Shown one piece after another: positions 1-5,802 of a stretch of DNA of 7,264 nt (its first letter is position 1; each line of letters starts with the position of its first letter). Made by a program: the position numbers and the translations under genes. The stretch covers positions 1-7,264 of the forward strand of contig USML01000087.1 in assembly GCA_900555855.1 (NCBI GenBank), written 5' to 3'. Source of the stretch: an uncultured Eubacteriales bacterium (GTDB taxonomy: Bacteria; Bacillota; Clostridia; Oscillospirales; Butyricicoccaceae). The notes beneath the pieces were generated by a model. The model ran no database searches. It was given only the letters and a program-made list of their open reading frames with translations, and had not been told where the DNA came from.

Positions 1-175
1 TCTTCTCTTCCACCGCCTCGATCTGCTCCCAGATGGCGTCCTCGTTCTCGGTTGCGATGACAGTTGTCGGCTCTGCCGTGTCAGATGCAGCCGCCAAAGC
101 TGCGGTCGATGCGCCGATGGCCGATACCACCAACGCCAGTGCCAGTGCAAGGCCCCAAATCGTTTTCTTTTTCAT
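1..175 (-). CDS. Secreted protein, N-terminal part only (cut by window edge)
   Basis: Fifty-eight codons are open from the ATG at 175-173 to the window edge with no stop. The first ~30 residues form a classical Sec signal peptide: MKKK, then a hydrophobic core (IWGLALALALVVSAIGAS) and an AxA-type cleavage region around TAALAAAS. The mature start is acidic and rich in E, D and T. The start is fixed by an AAGGAG at 187-192, 11 bases upstream. No domain is visible in the portion present, so its function is unknown. It is the last visible minus-strand gene and has its own promoter region (230-292), so it is probably a separate unit from the AraC/ABC pair upstream. I am sure that it is an exported protein but not what it does. 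Confidence 0.8.
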   Translation of the reverse strand, partial: MKKKTIWGLALALALVVSAIGASTAALAAASDTAEPTTVIATENEDAIWEQIEAVEEK

Positions 176-229
176 GGTATGTCGCGCTCCTTCTTTGAAA
201 TATTCAGGTTGTGTATCAACCTTGTCTGT

Positions 230-292
230 AGCATACCAGAAGCTGCATGGAAATTCCCCCGCGAAAGTGCAGGGAAAGTGTCACAAAAGTGC
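230..292 (-). promoter_or_regulatory. Extended -10 promoter with three 11-bp-spaced AAAGTGY repeats
   Basis: On the minus strand a TGG-TATGCT extended -10 lies at 230-235, about 55 bases from the secreted-protein start. The matching -35 position (about 253-258) reads GGGAAT, far from TTGACA. Directly upstream are three direct repeats, AAAGTGC (264-270), AAAGTGT (275-281) and AAAGTGC (286-292), each exactly 11 bases from the next. Tandem repeats at 11-bp period next to a poor -35 are typical of activation by OmpR/PhoB-family response regulators. The repeats and spacing are seen directly. The regulator's identity is inference, and no such regulator gene is in the window. Confidence 0.55.
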
Positions 293-314
293 CACATCTC
301 CTGTGTTATACAAG

Positions 315-348
315 GAACACCCACCCGGCAGCCGGCCGATGGGTGTTC
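315..348. repeat. Inverted repeat (9-bp arms), possible weak terminator
   Basis: GAACACCCA (315-323) pairs perfectly with TGGGTGTTC (340-348) around a GC-rich 16-base loop that can fold further. It sits upstream of the secreted protein's promoter and would insulate it from transcription arriving from the right. Neither side is followed by a convincing T-tract (CTTGTATA on the minus strand, GTTTCAAT on the plus strand), so I call it a hairpin rather than a terminator. Confidence 0.4.
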
Positions 349-492
349 GTTTCAATCAATTGTGGTGCTGAATTTGCCCGCCCCCGCAAGCATAAAAACA
401 TGAGCTTTTGTTCCCTGCTTGTTTCTTTCTCTGCCTTAATTCTCCGATAGAGTGGGTGGTTCCGGTGGGGTCATATTGAACCCCTCCTCGGT

Positions 493-685
493 TCAGCAAT
501 CAGGTATAGTTCCCCCTTGGCGGGACGATAATTTTGCACTTTGTCCAAATAAAGAGTTTGGTGTCAAAATGTGATGCCAAACTCTAATCGTTCCAGCGCT
601 ATACCCCAGCAATACCTGCACATCTGAGATTCGTAGAATGTCCGCTTCATCTGTCCATATATTGTAGAGGAACCGTTGAAACTCC
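493..685 (-). pseudogene. Relic of a helix-turn-helix (excisionase-like) gene
   Basis: Downstream of the point where the ABC ATPase loses its family sequence, the minus-strand frame ending in TGA at 493-495 reads EFQRFLYNIWTDEADILRIS followed by DVQVLLGYSAGTIRVWH. The stretch ISDVQVLLGYSAGTIRVW resembles the HTH_17/excisionase pattern (LTVxDVxxLLGVSxxTVyrW). The frame has no start codon of its own with a ribosome binding site, and it is joined directly to the broken ABC gene. It also overlaps the hairpin at 553-585. I read it as foreign debris from a recombination or insertion event. The resemblance is short and could be chance. Confidence 0.3.
553..585 (-). terminator. Probable intrinsic terminator, minus strand
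   Basis: The arms 553-566 and 572-585 form a 14-bp stem with two G-U pairs (AGAGTTTGG core) and a 5-base loop. On the minus strand it is followed by CTTTATTTGG, a modest T-rich tail; on the plus strand nothing T-rich follows. It would end transcripts coming from the AraC/ABC-fragment unit. The tail is weaker than at the terminator at 6572-6602. Confidence 0.5.
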
Positions 686-958
686 TTTTGGCATATAGTC
701 GCCCTCCTGAAACTGCACGCCGATGCGCTGGAAAAGCGTGCGGCGGCGCTTCGAGGGGTCCTGCCCCAGCAGACGGACGGTTCCGCCGTCTGCCCGCTTT
801 GTGCCCAGCATACATTCGATCGCGGTGCTTTTTCCGGCGCCGTTTGCGCCCAGCAGACCGAATACCGTGCCGCTTTTTACCGAGAGATCCAGATGATCGA
901 CTACGGTTTTGCCGCCGTAGGCTTTGGTCAGCCCTTCCACAAAGATCGCTTCGCTCAT
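647..958 (-). pseudogene. Truncated ABC transporter ATP-binding protein
   Basis: The 103-codon frame begins as a normal multidrug- or antibiotic-type ABC ATPase. It has an A-loop region (LTKAYGGKTVVDHLDL), Walker A GANGAGKST at residues 37-45, the GGTVRLLGQDP strand and the Q-loop VQFQEGDY near residue 82. After about Lys91 (near 685) the family sequence stops. A 12-residue unrelated tail (GVSTVPLQYMDR) ends the frame. Full-length relatives have about 220-300 residues, so the LSGGQ signature, Walker B and H-loop are missing and ATP hydrolysis is not expected. The ATG overlaps the stop of the AraC-type regulator (ATGA), showing that the two were an operon. No permease gene follows, so the transporter has been lost from here. 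AT-richer sequence begins at the break, consistent with a recombination scar. Confidence 0.8.
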
Positions 959-1839
959 TTCCGGATCCTCCGGACTGCCCGCAGCTCGATATAGCCCCGC
1001 TGACCGCGGGGTTCCAGCTGGATCCGCGGTTCCTCATCGTCCCAGCAATAGCCGATGACGGACGGATCGTAGCCGTCCATGGCCGTCTGGACGGTGCGGA
1101 TGGCCTCGCAGTAATCCTCCTCCCGGAAGGGTGGGCCCTGAAACATCAGATATTCCGACTCCGGCAGATGAATGGTATCGAAGCCCTCCGGGATCTGCCC
1201 CGGAGGATCGGTCTCTGTCTCCACGCCCTGCACATAAGTGGAGGTGTTCGGCTTTTTGTACTTTTCTGGCAGCCACATGGCCACAGGCTCTCCGCAGAGG
1301 GATCTCATGCTCATGAGGATGCCCCAAACCTCGCAGCTGACCTCCTGACAGTAGGCGAAATAATCCTCTGCGCATTGGCCCCGCTTGATGATGCACAGAC
1401 GCTCCGGCTTGCGGACAAGCTGGATAAAGATCGGTTGGATCCTGGACATATCAATGTTCTCCTTTCGCAGTTCCCGATATTTTGCACCGTAAGGAATGAA
1501 AAACGGGATGGGGACCGGATCCATCCGGTAATCCCTGGGGTTCAGCCCAAATTCCCGGTAAAAGGCCCGCGTAAAGGTGTCCACATTGGAAAAGCCCGCC
1601 TCCAGCGCCGCATCAATGACCCTGACCGACCCCTCCCGGAGCTGTCTGGCGGCCTGGGTGAGCCGGGATTTGCGGATATATTCCGCAGGCGTCAGGCCCA
1701 GCTGCTCCCGAAACAGCCGAAAGGCATACCACGGGGAAAACAGCGACGCCCGCGCCAGATCAGCCAGGCGGATCTCCTCTGTTTTGTTCTGTTCGATGTA
1801 GTCCTGCATCCGCTGGACCGCCAAGATCTGTTCCTTCAT
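955..1839 (-). CDS. AraC-family regulator with GyrI-like effector domain
   Basis: This is a 294-residue cytoplasmic transcription factor. Residues ~8-105 form the double helix-turn-helix of the AraC/XylS family (IRLADLARASLFSPWYAFRL, then VIDAALEAGFSNVDTFTRAF and the typical FGLNPRDYR end). Residues ~132-292 match a GyrI/Rob-type effector-binding domain, which in relatives binds small cationic or aromatic compounds. The layout with DNA-binding first and GyrI second is that of the Rob/SoxS-like regulators that often drive an adjacent ABC exporter. Here the stop overlaps the ATG of the truncated ATPase, so translational coupling was the original arrangement. The start is supported by GGGAG about 9 bases upstream (TAGGGAGTGGAGAAGG); Met11 is an alternative. 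With its transporter broken, the regulator may now act elsewhere or on nothing. The family is confident; the ligand is unknown. Confidence 0.9.
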   Translation of the reverse strand: MKEQILAVQRMQDYIEQNKTEEIRLADLARASLFSPWYAFRLFREQLGLTPAEYIRKSRLTQAARQLREGSVRVIDAALEAGFSNVDTFTRAFYREFGLNPRDYRMDPVPIPFFIPYGAKYRELRKENIDMSRIQPIFIQLVRKPERLCIIKRGQCAEDYFAYCQEVSCEVWGILMSMRSLCGEPVAMWLPEKYKKPNTSTYVQGVETETDPPGQIPEGFDTIHLPESEYLMFQGPPFREEDYCEAIRTVQTAMDGYDPSVIGYCWDDEEPRIQLEPRGQRGYIELRAVRRIRK

Positions 1840-1863
1840 CCTTCTCCACTCCCTACAGACGCG

Positions 1864-1893
1864 ATTTTACCGCACCGGACGGAGAACTTTCTC
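1864..1893 (-). promoter_or_regulatory. Candidate promoter of the AraC-type regulator
   Basis: On the minus strand TAAAAT (1864-1869) lies 25 bases upstream of the ATG at a plausible -10 place. The 17-bp-spaced -35 reads AGAAAG, a poor match. A small dyad, GAGAA-NN-TTCTC (1882-1893), covers that -35 and could be a regulator site. The rest of the 151-base gap up to 1990 holds a short GCGCC/GGCGC hairpin (1912-1925) with no T-tract, and I see no clear terminator for the operon to the right. Confidence 0.25.
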
Positions 1894-1990
1894 GATGTTT
1901 CTTGCGATTTTGCGCCATTCGGCGCGTCTTTCCGTCCTTTCTTTTGTCAGGCGTATCTCAGGCAGCCTGTTCCAGATCGTTGGAAAACGA

Positions 1991-2473
1991 CTACCGGTAA
2001 ACCGGCAGGATCCTTTTCCAGAACACCAGCGCGTCTGCAAGGAGCAATCCGCCGAATATCAGCCTTGCGGCCCATTCCGGCAAAAGCAGGGCGATGCCGT
2101 TCATATCCCCGCCGCCAAACAGGCCGCACAGGACGCTGAGATACAGGGGGTCCAGCAGGAGAAGCGCAATGGTGGTATAATACAGCACCGCGCGGAGCAG
2201 CTTGCTTCTGGCGCGGCAGATGCGCCTGGCAAGGACCGCCAGAAGATACCCGGCGCACAGGGCGGCCAGCGCCCCCACCAGGCAGAAGATGCCAAGCTGC
2301 GTCTCTGTCATCCGTTCTGCGTAGACATCCACCTGCACGCCCAGCCCCAGAAATCTGACCTGTCTGAACACGCCGGTGAACAGGGCATAGAGCAGGTGCG
2401 CCCCCTCGTGGACAAGATAGTAGGCGGCCAGCGCCGCCAGAATTCCGATGTATTGCCGGATCCGTTTTGTCAT
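1991..2473 (-). CDS. Small integral membrane protein with HExxH motif, M50-peptidase-like
   Basis: The 160-residue protein has about four hydrophobic segments (~8-24, 59-82, 95-118, 136-152). The first carries H22-E-G-A-H26, an HExxH zinc-binding motif inside a membrane helix, as in site-2 (M50) intramembrane metalloproteases. A Gly-Gly-Gly-Asp at 120-123 (GGGDMNG), beside the third hydrophobic segment, could give the third zinc ligand, as the NPDG motif does in M50 enzymes. It is shorter than SpoIVFB-like proteases (about 290 residues) and lacks PDZ or CBS domains, so proteolytic activity is inference. The start has AAGGGAG upstream. The gene follows the 138-aa membrane protein after 18 bases, in one transcriptional direction, so the two probably work together at the membrane. 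Confidence 0.75.
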   Translation of the reverse strand: MTKRIRQYIGILAALAAYYLVHEGAHLLYALFTGVFRQVRFLGLGVQVDVYAERMTETQLGIFCLVGALAALCAGYLLAVLARRICRARSKLLRAVLYYTTIALLLLDPLYLSVLCGLFGGGDMNGIALLLPEWAARLIFGGLLLADALVFWKRILPVYR

Positions 2474-2491
2474 ACTCTGCGCTCCCTTCCT

Positions 2492-2908
2492 TCAGCGAAA
2501 CCAGATCCCTCTTGCCAGCTCCATGGTCACGATCTTCAGCACCGTGCCGCCGGACATGAGATAGAACCAGAACCGGCGGGCCTGCTGCGTCCCGGCCAGA
2601 GGCGTTGCGACGGCTGCGATCAGGATCAGCGCCGCGCCAACGCAGCCCACCACCGTGGGAACGCTGACCAGCGGAAAAAGCCCCGGCGCGCAGCTGCCGT
2701 CGATGGCGTTTTGAATGGTCTTGTCCAGCCCGTCCCGCGCAGCCGCAAGGCAGCAGACCGCAAGGCCCAGCAGCAGAAGGACGGCGCTCCTGCGTCCCCA
2801 GTACAGGATCTCTGCGCGGTTCCAGACCGAGACCCCGATGAAGCCCAGCAGCGCAAGGGTCATCAGCGTCGTGACCGTTGTCACGGCAGTTCCAAAATAA
2901 AGCTTCAT
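2492..2908 (-). CDS. Membrane protein of unknown function (138 aa)
   Basis: I place the start at the ATG 2908-2906 (MKLYFGTAV) because CGAGGAGAG lies just upstream; a frame extended to 2941 would add a charged MACRERKRGES leader without a good ribosome binding site. Hydrophobic segments cover roughly residues 8-30, 38-55, 80-105 and 112-128, so three or four membrane passes are likely. The loop with AARDGLDKTIQNAIDGSC may be exposed. I recognise no family. Its ATG overlaps the stop of the 49-aa gene (ATGA), and the HEGAH membrane protein follows. This suggests coordinated translation of all three. Confidence 0.75.
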   Translation of the reverse strand: MKLYFGTAVTTVTTLMTLALLGFIGVSVWNRAEILYWGRRSAVLLLLGLAVCCLAAARDGLDKTIQNAIDGSCAPGLFPLVSVPTVVGCVGAALILIAAVATPLAGTQQARRFWFYLMSGGTVLKIVTMELARGIWFR

Positions 2909-3054
2909 GCTCTCTCCTCGCTTTCTTTCTCTGCAGGCCATGCCAGCACGCCCCTGATAGTTTCGGGCCGGACCCGCCGGCCGCTCTGCTCCGCCGGCAG
3001 CCCCGCATGGCGCTCTGAGCTGCCGGTGTTTTTGGTGTGGATGATCGCGTTCAT
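2905..3054 (-). CDS. Small 49-aa protein, translationally coupled
   Basis: The ATG at 3054-3052 has GAAGGAG (3059-3064 and flank) four bases upstream. The stop TGA overlaps the next gene's ATG, a layout that argues for real translation. The product (MNAIIHTKNTGSSERHAGLP at the N-terminus) is hydrophilic, basic in the middle (SGRRVRPETIRG) and acidic at the end, with no signal peptide or membrane segment. It may be a regulator or partner of the two downstream membrane proteins, or mainly a leader for coupling. An earlier in-frame start at 3111 is rejected because it would translate the terminator hairpin. No family is recognised. Confidence 0.55.
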   Translation of the reverse strand: MNAIIHTKNTGSSERHAGLPAEQSGRRVRPETIRGVLAWPAEKESEERA

Positions 3055-3070
3055 AAAACTCCTTCTTTCC

Positions 3071-3119
3071 AAAAATAAAACGCAGCGCCGGATCCCTTCG
3101 GTGATCAGCACTGCGTCTT
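3071..3119 (-). terminator. Strong intrinsic terminator between tetR and the 49-aa gene
   Basis: On the minus strand ACGCAGTGC (3108-3116) pairs with GCGCTGCGT (3080-3088) through one G-U pair. An inner GATC/GATC pairing lies above it, and TTTTATTTTT follows (3071-3080). It lies after the tetR stop (3151) and only about 7 bases before the ribosome binding site of the 49-aa gene. It therefore sits in the leader of that gene and can act as tetR terminator, attenuator or both. Confidence 0.8.
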
Positions 3120-3150
3120 GCGTCTGGCTATTTCGATATGCTGTTTTGTC

Positions 3151-3780
3151 TTATTCCGCGCCCCCGCCTTGTTTGCGGGCGGCCTCCACCCGGGCCGCAA
3201 AGCGGTCGATATGGGCGCTCAGCAGCGGCGTCACGGCGGCCTTGTCCTCCGCGCCGTCATAAACGCTGTAAAGCAGATGGATCGGCCCGTAAAACTCCAG
3301 CGCCAGCTGCATGGCGGTCTGCTCGGAATCCGTCAGCGGCCGGAAGACCGCCGCCATATAGGCCAGCGGCCCCGCCGCAAGATATTTCTGATAGAGCTGC
3401 CCAAGGGCCGGGACGCGATACTGCTCCAGCATCAGCATCCTCCGGAAATTGGCGGAAAAGGGATCCCTGGTCCAATGGTCAAACTGCGCCGCGCTGTATG
3501 CCCGGAGCCTTTCCAGCGGCACCTGCAGATAGGCCTCCGCAGACTCCCCCTGCTCCGGCTCCGGCATGGCATAGGCCCGGGCGCGCTGTTCGTCCATGGC
3601 ATTCATGCGCGCCACGATCTGCTCCAGAAGCTGCTGCTTGCCCGCATAATGCTTATACAGCGCGGCCTTTGTGATGCCCAGCTGCCCCGCGATCTCCGTC
3701 ATGGAGGTCCCCAGATAGCCGTTTTGCGCAAACAGTGCCAGCGCCGTTTCCAGGATCCGTTCCTTCGTATCTCCGGCCAT
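3151..3780 (-). CDS. TetR/AcrR-family transcriptional repressor
   Basis: This is a 209-residue protein, the usual length for the family. The N-terminal TetR_N domain is clear: ERILETALALFAQNGYLGTS (7-26) and the helix-turn-helix MTEIAGQLGITKAALYKHYA (27-46), ending in GKQQLLEQI. Residues ~55-200 are the variable helical ligand and dimer domain, with no recognisable ligand signature. The start is preceded by GGAAGGGGG. Its promoter contains two copies of a 16-bp dyad (3799-3840) placed to block RNA polymerase, so autorepression is very likely. The same-strand genes downstream (49-aa protein and two membrane proteins) are the likely target operon, through readthrough of the terminator in between. 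The ligand is unknown. Confidence 0.93.
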   Translation of the reverse strand: MAGDTKERILETALALFAQNGYLGTSMTEIAGQLGITKAALYKHYAGKQQLLEQIVARMNAMDEQRARAYAMPEPEQGESAEAYLQVPLERLRAYSAAQFDHWTRDPFSANFRRMLMLEQYRVPALGQLYQKYLAAGPLAYMAAVFRPLTDSEQTAMQLALEFYGPIHLLYSVYDGAEDKAAVTPLLSAHIDRFAARVEAARKQGGGAE

Positions 3781-3798
3781 GCTGCGCCCCCTTCCAAA

Positions 3799-3840
3799 GT
3801 TACCGCTCGGTCACTTTGATTATAGTTACCGAACGGTCAC
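3799..3840. promoter_or_regulatory. Tandem TetR operators
   Basis: Two near-identical 16-bp sites, GTTACCGCTCGGTCAC (3799-3814) and GTTACCGAACGGTCAC (3825-3840), lie 26 bases apart. Each is a dyad of the form TTACCG-NN-CGGTcA, the usual shape of TetR/AcrR operators. One fills the spacer of the tetR promoter; the other covers the expected transcription start. Binding of both would exclude RNA polymerase. The assignment to this TetR protein is inference from position. Confidence 0.85.
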
Positions 3841-3847
3841 CTGTCAA
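3819..3847 (-). promoter_or_regulatory. Consensus sigma-A promoter of tetR
   Basis: On the minus strand TTGACA (3842-3847) and TATAAT (3819-3824) are both perfect, separated by exactly 17 bases. This is an intrinsically strong housekeeping promoter. The transcription start is expected around 3812 and the tetR ATG is at 3780. The spacer is almost wholly made of one TetR operator. Confidence 0.92.
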
Positions 3848-3926
3848 GAGGGCTGCGGCATGATTTTGCACAAAACCGGCAGCGCCGGGGCCTGCAAGCC
3901 GCCGCTGCTGAAGCCCGCTGGGCCAA

Positions 3927-3975
3927 GTGTCCGATGGACACGCGCTTTCTGCCGCGGCGAAAGCGGTGCTTTTTT
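3927..3975 (+). terminator. Leader terminator with overlapping alternative hairpin
   Basis: The stem CAC(g)CGCTTTC (3939-3949) pairs with GAAAGCGGTG (3959-3968), with one bulged G, and is followed by C and six Ts (3970-3975): an intrinsic terminator on the plus strand. Its 5' arm overlaps a second hairpin, GTGTCC-GAT-GGACAC (3927-3941); the two compete for bases 3939-3941. No plus-strand gene precedes it in the divergent gap, so it would stop leader transcripts of the small gene and recombinase. The structures are seen directly; their use as an attenuator is inference. Confidence 0.5.
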
Positions 3976-4015
3976 CCCGGGCGCGCACATAGCCTTTCAG
4001 CAGGAGGTGTGCGCC

Positions 4016-4183
4016 ATGAGATCACAGGAATTGACCGTCCATTGCCGCTGCGACCCGGAGGGAGCGCCGCTCCGGGCGCTGATCCTTTCGTCCTTCGGCG
4101 CATTTCTGCGCCGCACGCTCCAACCGGAGGGGACGGAGCCGGCCCCCGCCGCGGAAGCGCCGGCGCAGCCCGCGGAGGAATGA
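4016..4183 (+). CDS. Small 55-aa protein preceding the recombinase
   Basis: The ATG at 4016 has a perfect AGGAGG (4002-4007) eight bases upstream, stronger than any upstream start in the frame. The product begins MRSQELTVHCRCDPEGAPLR, has a central amphipathic or hydrophobic stretch (ALILSSFGAFLRRTL, ~20-34) and ends in a low-complexity tail rich in Ala, Pro and Glu. It has no signal peptide and no recognised DNA-binding motif. The recombinase ATG lies three bases after its stop, and that gene's ribosome binding site is inside this one, so the two are surely one operon. A role as recombinase accessory or directionality factor is a guess from position only. Confidence 0.7.
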   Translation: MRSQELTVHCRCDPEGAPLRALILSSFGAFLRRTLQPEGTEPAPAAEAPAQPAEE

Positions 4184-4186
4184 GCC

Positions 4187-5752
4187 ATGCAAAGCCAGTT
4201 TTCGGATCCCGCGGCATACCGCGCGGCGCTGTATATCCGGCTGTCCAAGGAGGACGAGCGGGAGGGCCCGTCCCAGAGCGTTACCAACCAGCAGTCCCTG
4301 CTGGAGGAATTCGTCAAAGCCCACCGTCTGCAGGTCTACGACACCTATATCGACGACGGCTGGAGCGGCACCAGCTTCGACCGCCCGGCCTTCCGGCGCA
4401 TGGTGGCGGATATCGAGGCAAAAAGGGTCAATCTGGTCATCACCAAGGACCTTTCCCGTCTGGGGCGCGACTATATCATGACCGGCCATTATATGGAGCG
4501 GTACTTCCCGGAGCACCGGGTGCGGTACATTTCCCTGCTGGACGGCATCGACACCGGCGTGGAATCCAGCGCCAACGACATCACGCCCTTCCGCGCCATT
4601 ATGAACGACCTGTATGCCAAGGACATTTCCAAAAAGATCAAATCCGTCAAGCGGGATCAGCAGCGCAAGGGGCAGTTTATCGGCGGAAAGCCGGTCTATG
4701 GCTACAAAATGCACCCAACGGAAAAGCATCAGCTCGTCATCGACCCGGAGGCCGCCCCCACGGTGCGGCGGATCTTTGCCATGGCGCTGGAGGGCGTCAG
4801 CTGCCGGCAGATCGCCGCCGCGCTGAATCAGGAGGGCATCCCCTCCCCTGCCGTCTACTGCGGCCGGACTGCGGGACGCAAGGGGCCCTATGCCGGGCTT
4901 TGGAGCAGCGAGCGCATTTCCGATATGCTGCAAAACGAGACCTATATCGGCAGCATGGTGCAGGGGCGGCAGGTGAAGCTCAGCTACAAATCCAAAAAAT
5001 GCCTGCATCAGACCCGGGAGCACTGGGTGGTGGTGAAAAACACCCATGCACCGCTGATCGACGCGGAGAGCTTTCAAAAGGCGGGGATGCTGCTCCGCAG
5101 CCGCAAGCATACCCGAAGCCGCACCTATGATTTTCTGCTGAAGGGGTTGATCTTCTGCCATGAATGCGGCTATCCCCTGGCCGTATTGAACCGGCCCGGC
5201 GCCAATGGGGAGGATGTGCTTTACTTCGTCTGCCGGACCCACCAGCGCTTCACGCAAAACAGCGCCTGCTCCCCCCACTGCATCAAGGAAAAGACGGTGA
5301 CGGACGCGGTGCTCGCGAAGGTGCGGGAGGTCTGCCAAGATTATCTGACTGAGGAAGCATTGCTCCCCCCGGCGGAGCAGGCGGTGCGCGCCGCTTCTCC
5401 GCAAAGGGACGCCGCGGCGGAGCTTGCCGCGCTGCAGAGCAGGCTCGCCAGCCTGACGGAGCACCTGGACCGGATGTATACGGACCGGCTTTCCGGCCTT
5501 CTGCCGGAAGAGGACTTTCAGCGGCTCTTTGCCCGCGCCAAGGATCAGCGGGCGCGGCTGGAGGAGCAGCTCCGCGCCCGGCAACAGGCGGCTCCCGTCC
5601 CGCCGGAGGACCGGGCAAGGGAACTGGTACAGCGCTTTCTCCCCGCGGCCTGCGCCAGCCGGGAGCTGCTGGTGAGCCTGATCCGGCGGATCGAGCTGAC
5701 GGAACGCCGGGAACTGCTGATCCAATTTCGTTTTTCTGCGCCTGAATGCTGA
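4187..5752 (+). CDS. Large serine recombinase, SpoIVCA/TndX type
   Basis: This 521-residue site-specific recombinase cuts and rejoins DNA through a covalent serine link. The resolvase catalytic domain spans ~11-155. It has YIRLSKEDE with nucleophile Ser20 and Arg18, and LSRLGRDY with Arg91 and Arg94, matching the conserved catalytic arginines. The recombinase domain (~165-275) includes GYKMHPTEK and the NETYIGSMVQGR stretch. A zinc ribbon (~320-366) has Cys324, Cys327, Cys349 and Cys361/365. A coiled coil (~408-466) and a C-terminal DNA-binding tail follow. Length and domain order are those of a complete clostridial enzyme with no missing key residue. GGAGG (4174-4178) sets the start. It follows the 55-aa gene in one operon. 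Its stop lies 62 bases before a dyad with a GT core, where sigma-K coding sequence begins. This points to a SpoIVCA-like role in excising a sigK-intervening element; a generic transposon integrase is the alternative. Confidence 0.93.
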   Translation: MQSQFSDPAAYRAALYIRLSKEDEREGPSQSVTNQQSLLEEFVKAHRLQVYDTYIDDGWSGTSFDRPAFRRMVADIEAKRVNLVITKDLSRLGRDYIMTGHYMERYFPEHRVRYISLLDGIDTGVESSANDITPFRAIMNDLYAKDISKKIKSVKRDQQRKGQFIGGKPVYGYKMHPTEKHQLVIDPEAAPTVRRIFAMALEGVSCRQIAAALNQEGIPSPAVYCGRTAGRKGPYAGLWSSERISDMLQNETYIGSMVQGRQVKLSYKSKKCLHQTREHWVVVKNTHAPLIDAESFQKAGMLLRSRKHTRSRTYDFLLKGLIFCHECGYPLAVLNRPGANGEDVLYFVCRTHQRFTQNSACSPHCIKEKTVTDAVLAKVREVCQDYLTEEALLPPAEQAVRAASPQRDAAAELAALQSRLASLTEHLDRMYTDRLSGLLPEEDFQRLFARAKDQRARLEEQLRARQQAAPVPPEDRARELVQRFLPAACASRELLVSLIRRIELTERRELLIQFRFSAPEC

Positions 5753-5755
5753 GCC

Positions 5756-5782
5756 TGCGCCGCCTGCGCGGCGTGATTTTTT
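5756..5782 (+). terminator. Intrinsic terminator of the recombinase operon
   Basis: CGCCGC (5758-5763), loop CTGC and GCGGCG (5768-5773) form a GC stem that two G-U pairs extend, followed by A and six Ts (5777-5782). It begins four bases after the recombinase stop and separates that operon from the sigma-factor fragment. Confidence 0.85.
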
Positions 5783-5802
5783 CGCCCCCGCACTTACCAT
5801 AA

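Noticed and set aside
436..474. 12-codon frame on the minus strand (MTPPEPPTLSEN) with a GAGGAGGGG ribosome binding site
   Set aside because: The site and spacing are good, but the frame is very short, lies in debris after the broken ABC gene, and its ribosome binding site lies inside a small dyad (TGAACC/GGTTCA, 477-495). It may be the stub of a lost gene; I cannot support it as a gene.
564..1037. 157-codon minus-strand frame overlapping the ABC fragment
   Set aside because: It is the neighbouring frame of the ABC ATPase and AraC genes, is Arg/Gly/Ser-rich, and has no ribosome binding site or domain.
1912..1925. GCGCC/GGCGC hairpin as terminator of the membrane-protein operon
   Set aside because: The stem is only five base pairs and the minus strand continues with AAAATCGC, with no T-tract.
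676..2139. Long plus-strand open frame of 487 codons
   Set aside because: It runs antisense to the AraC regulator and ABC fragment. Its product is rich in Arg, Pro and Leu without domains, as expected for a shadow frame in GC-rich DNA.
3986..3997. CATAGCCT near 3988 as a sigma-E or sigma-K -10 element for the recombinase operon
   Set aside because: The -35 position (GTGCTTTT) does not match and the -10 match is partial. A sporulation promoter would fit the skin model, but this sequence does not support it well enough.
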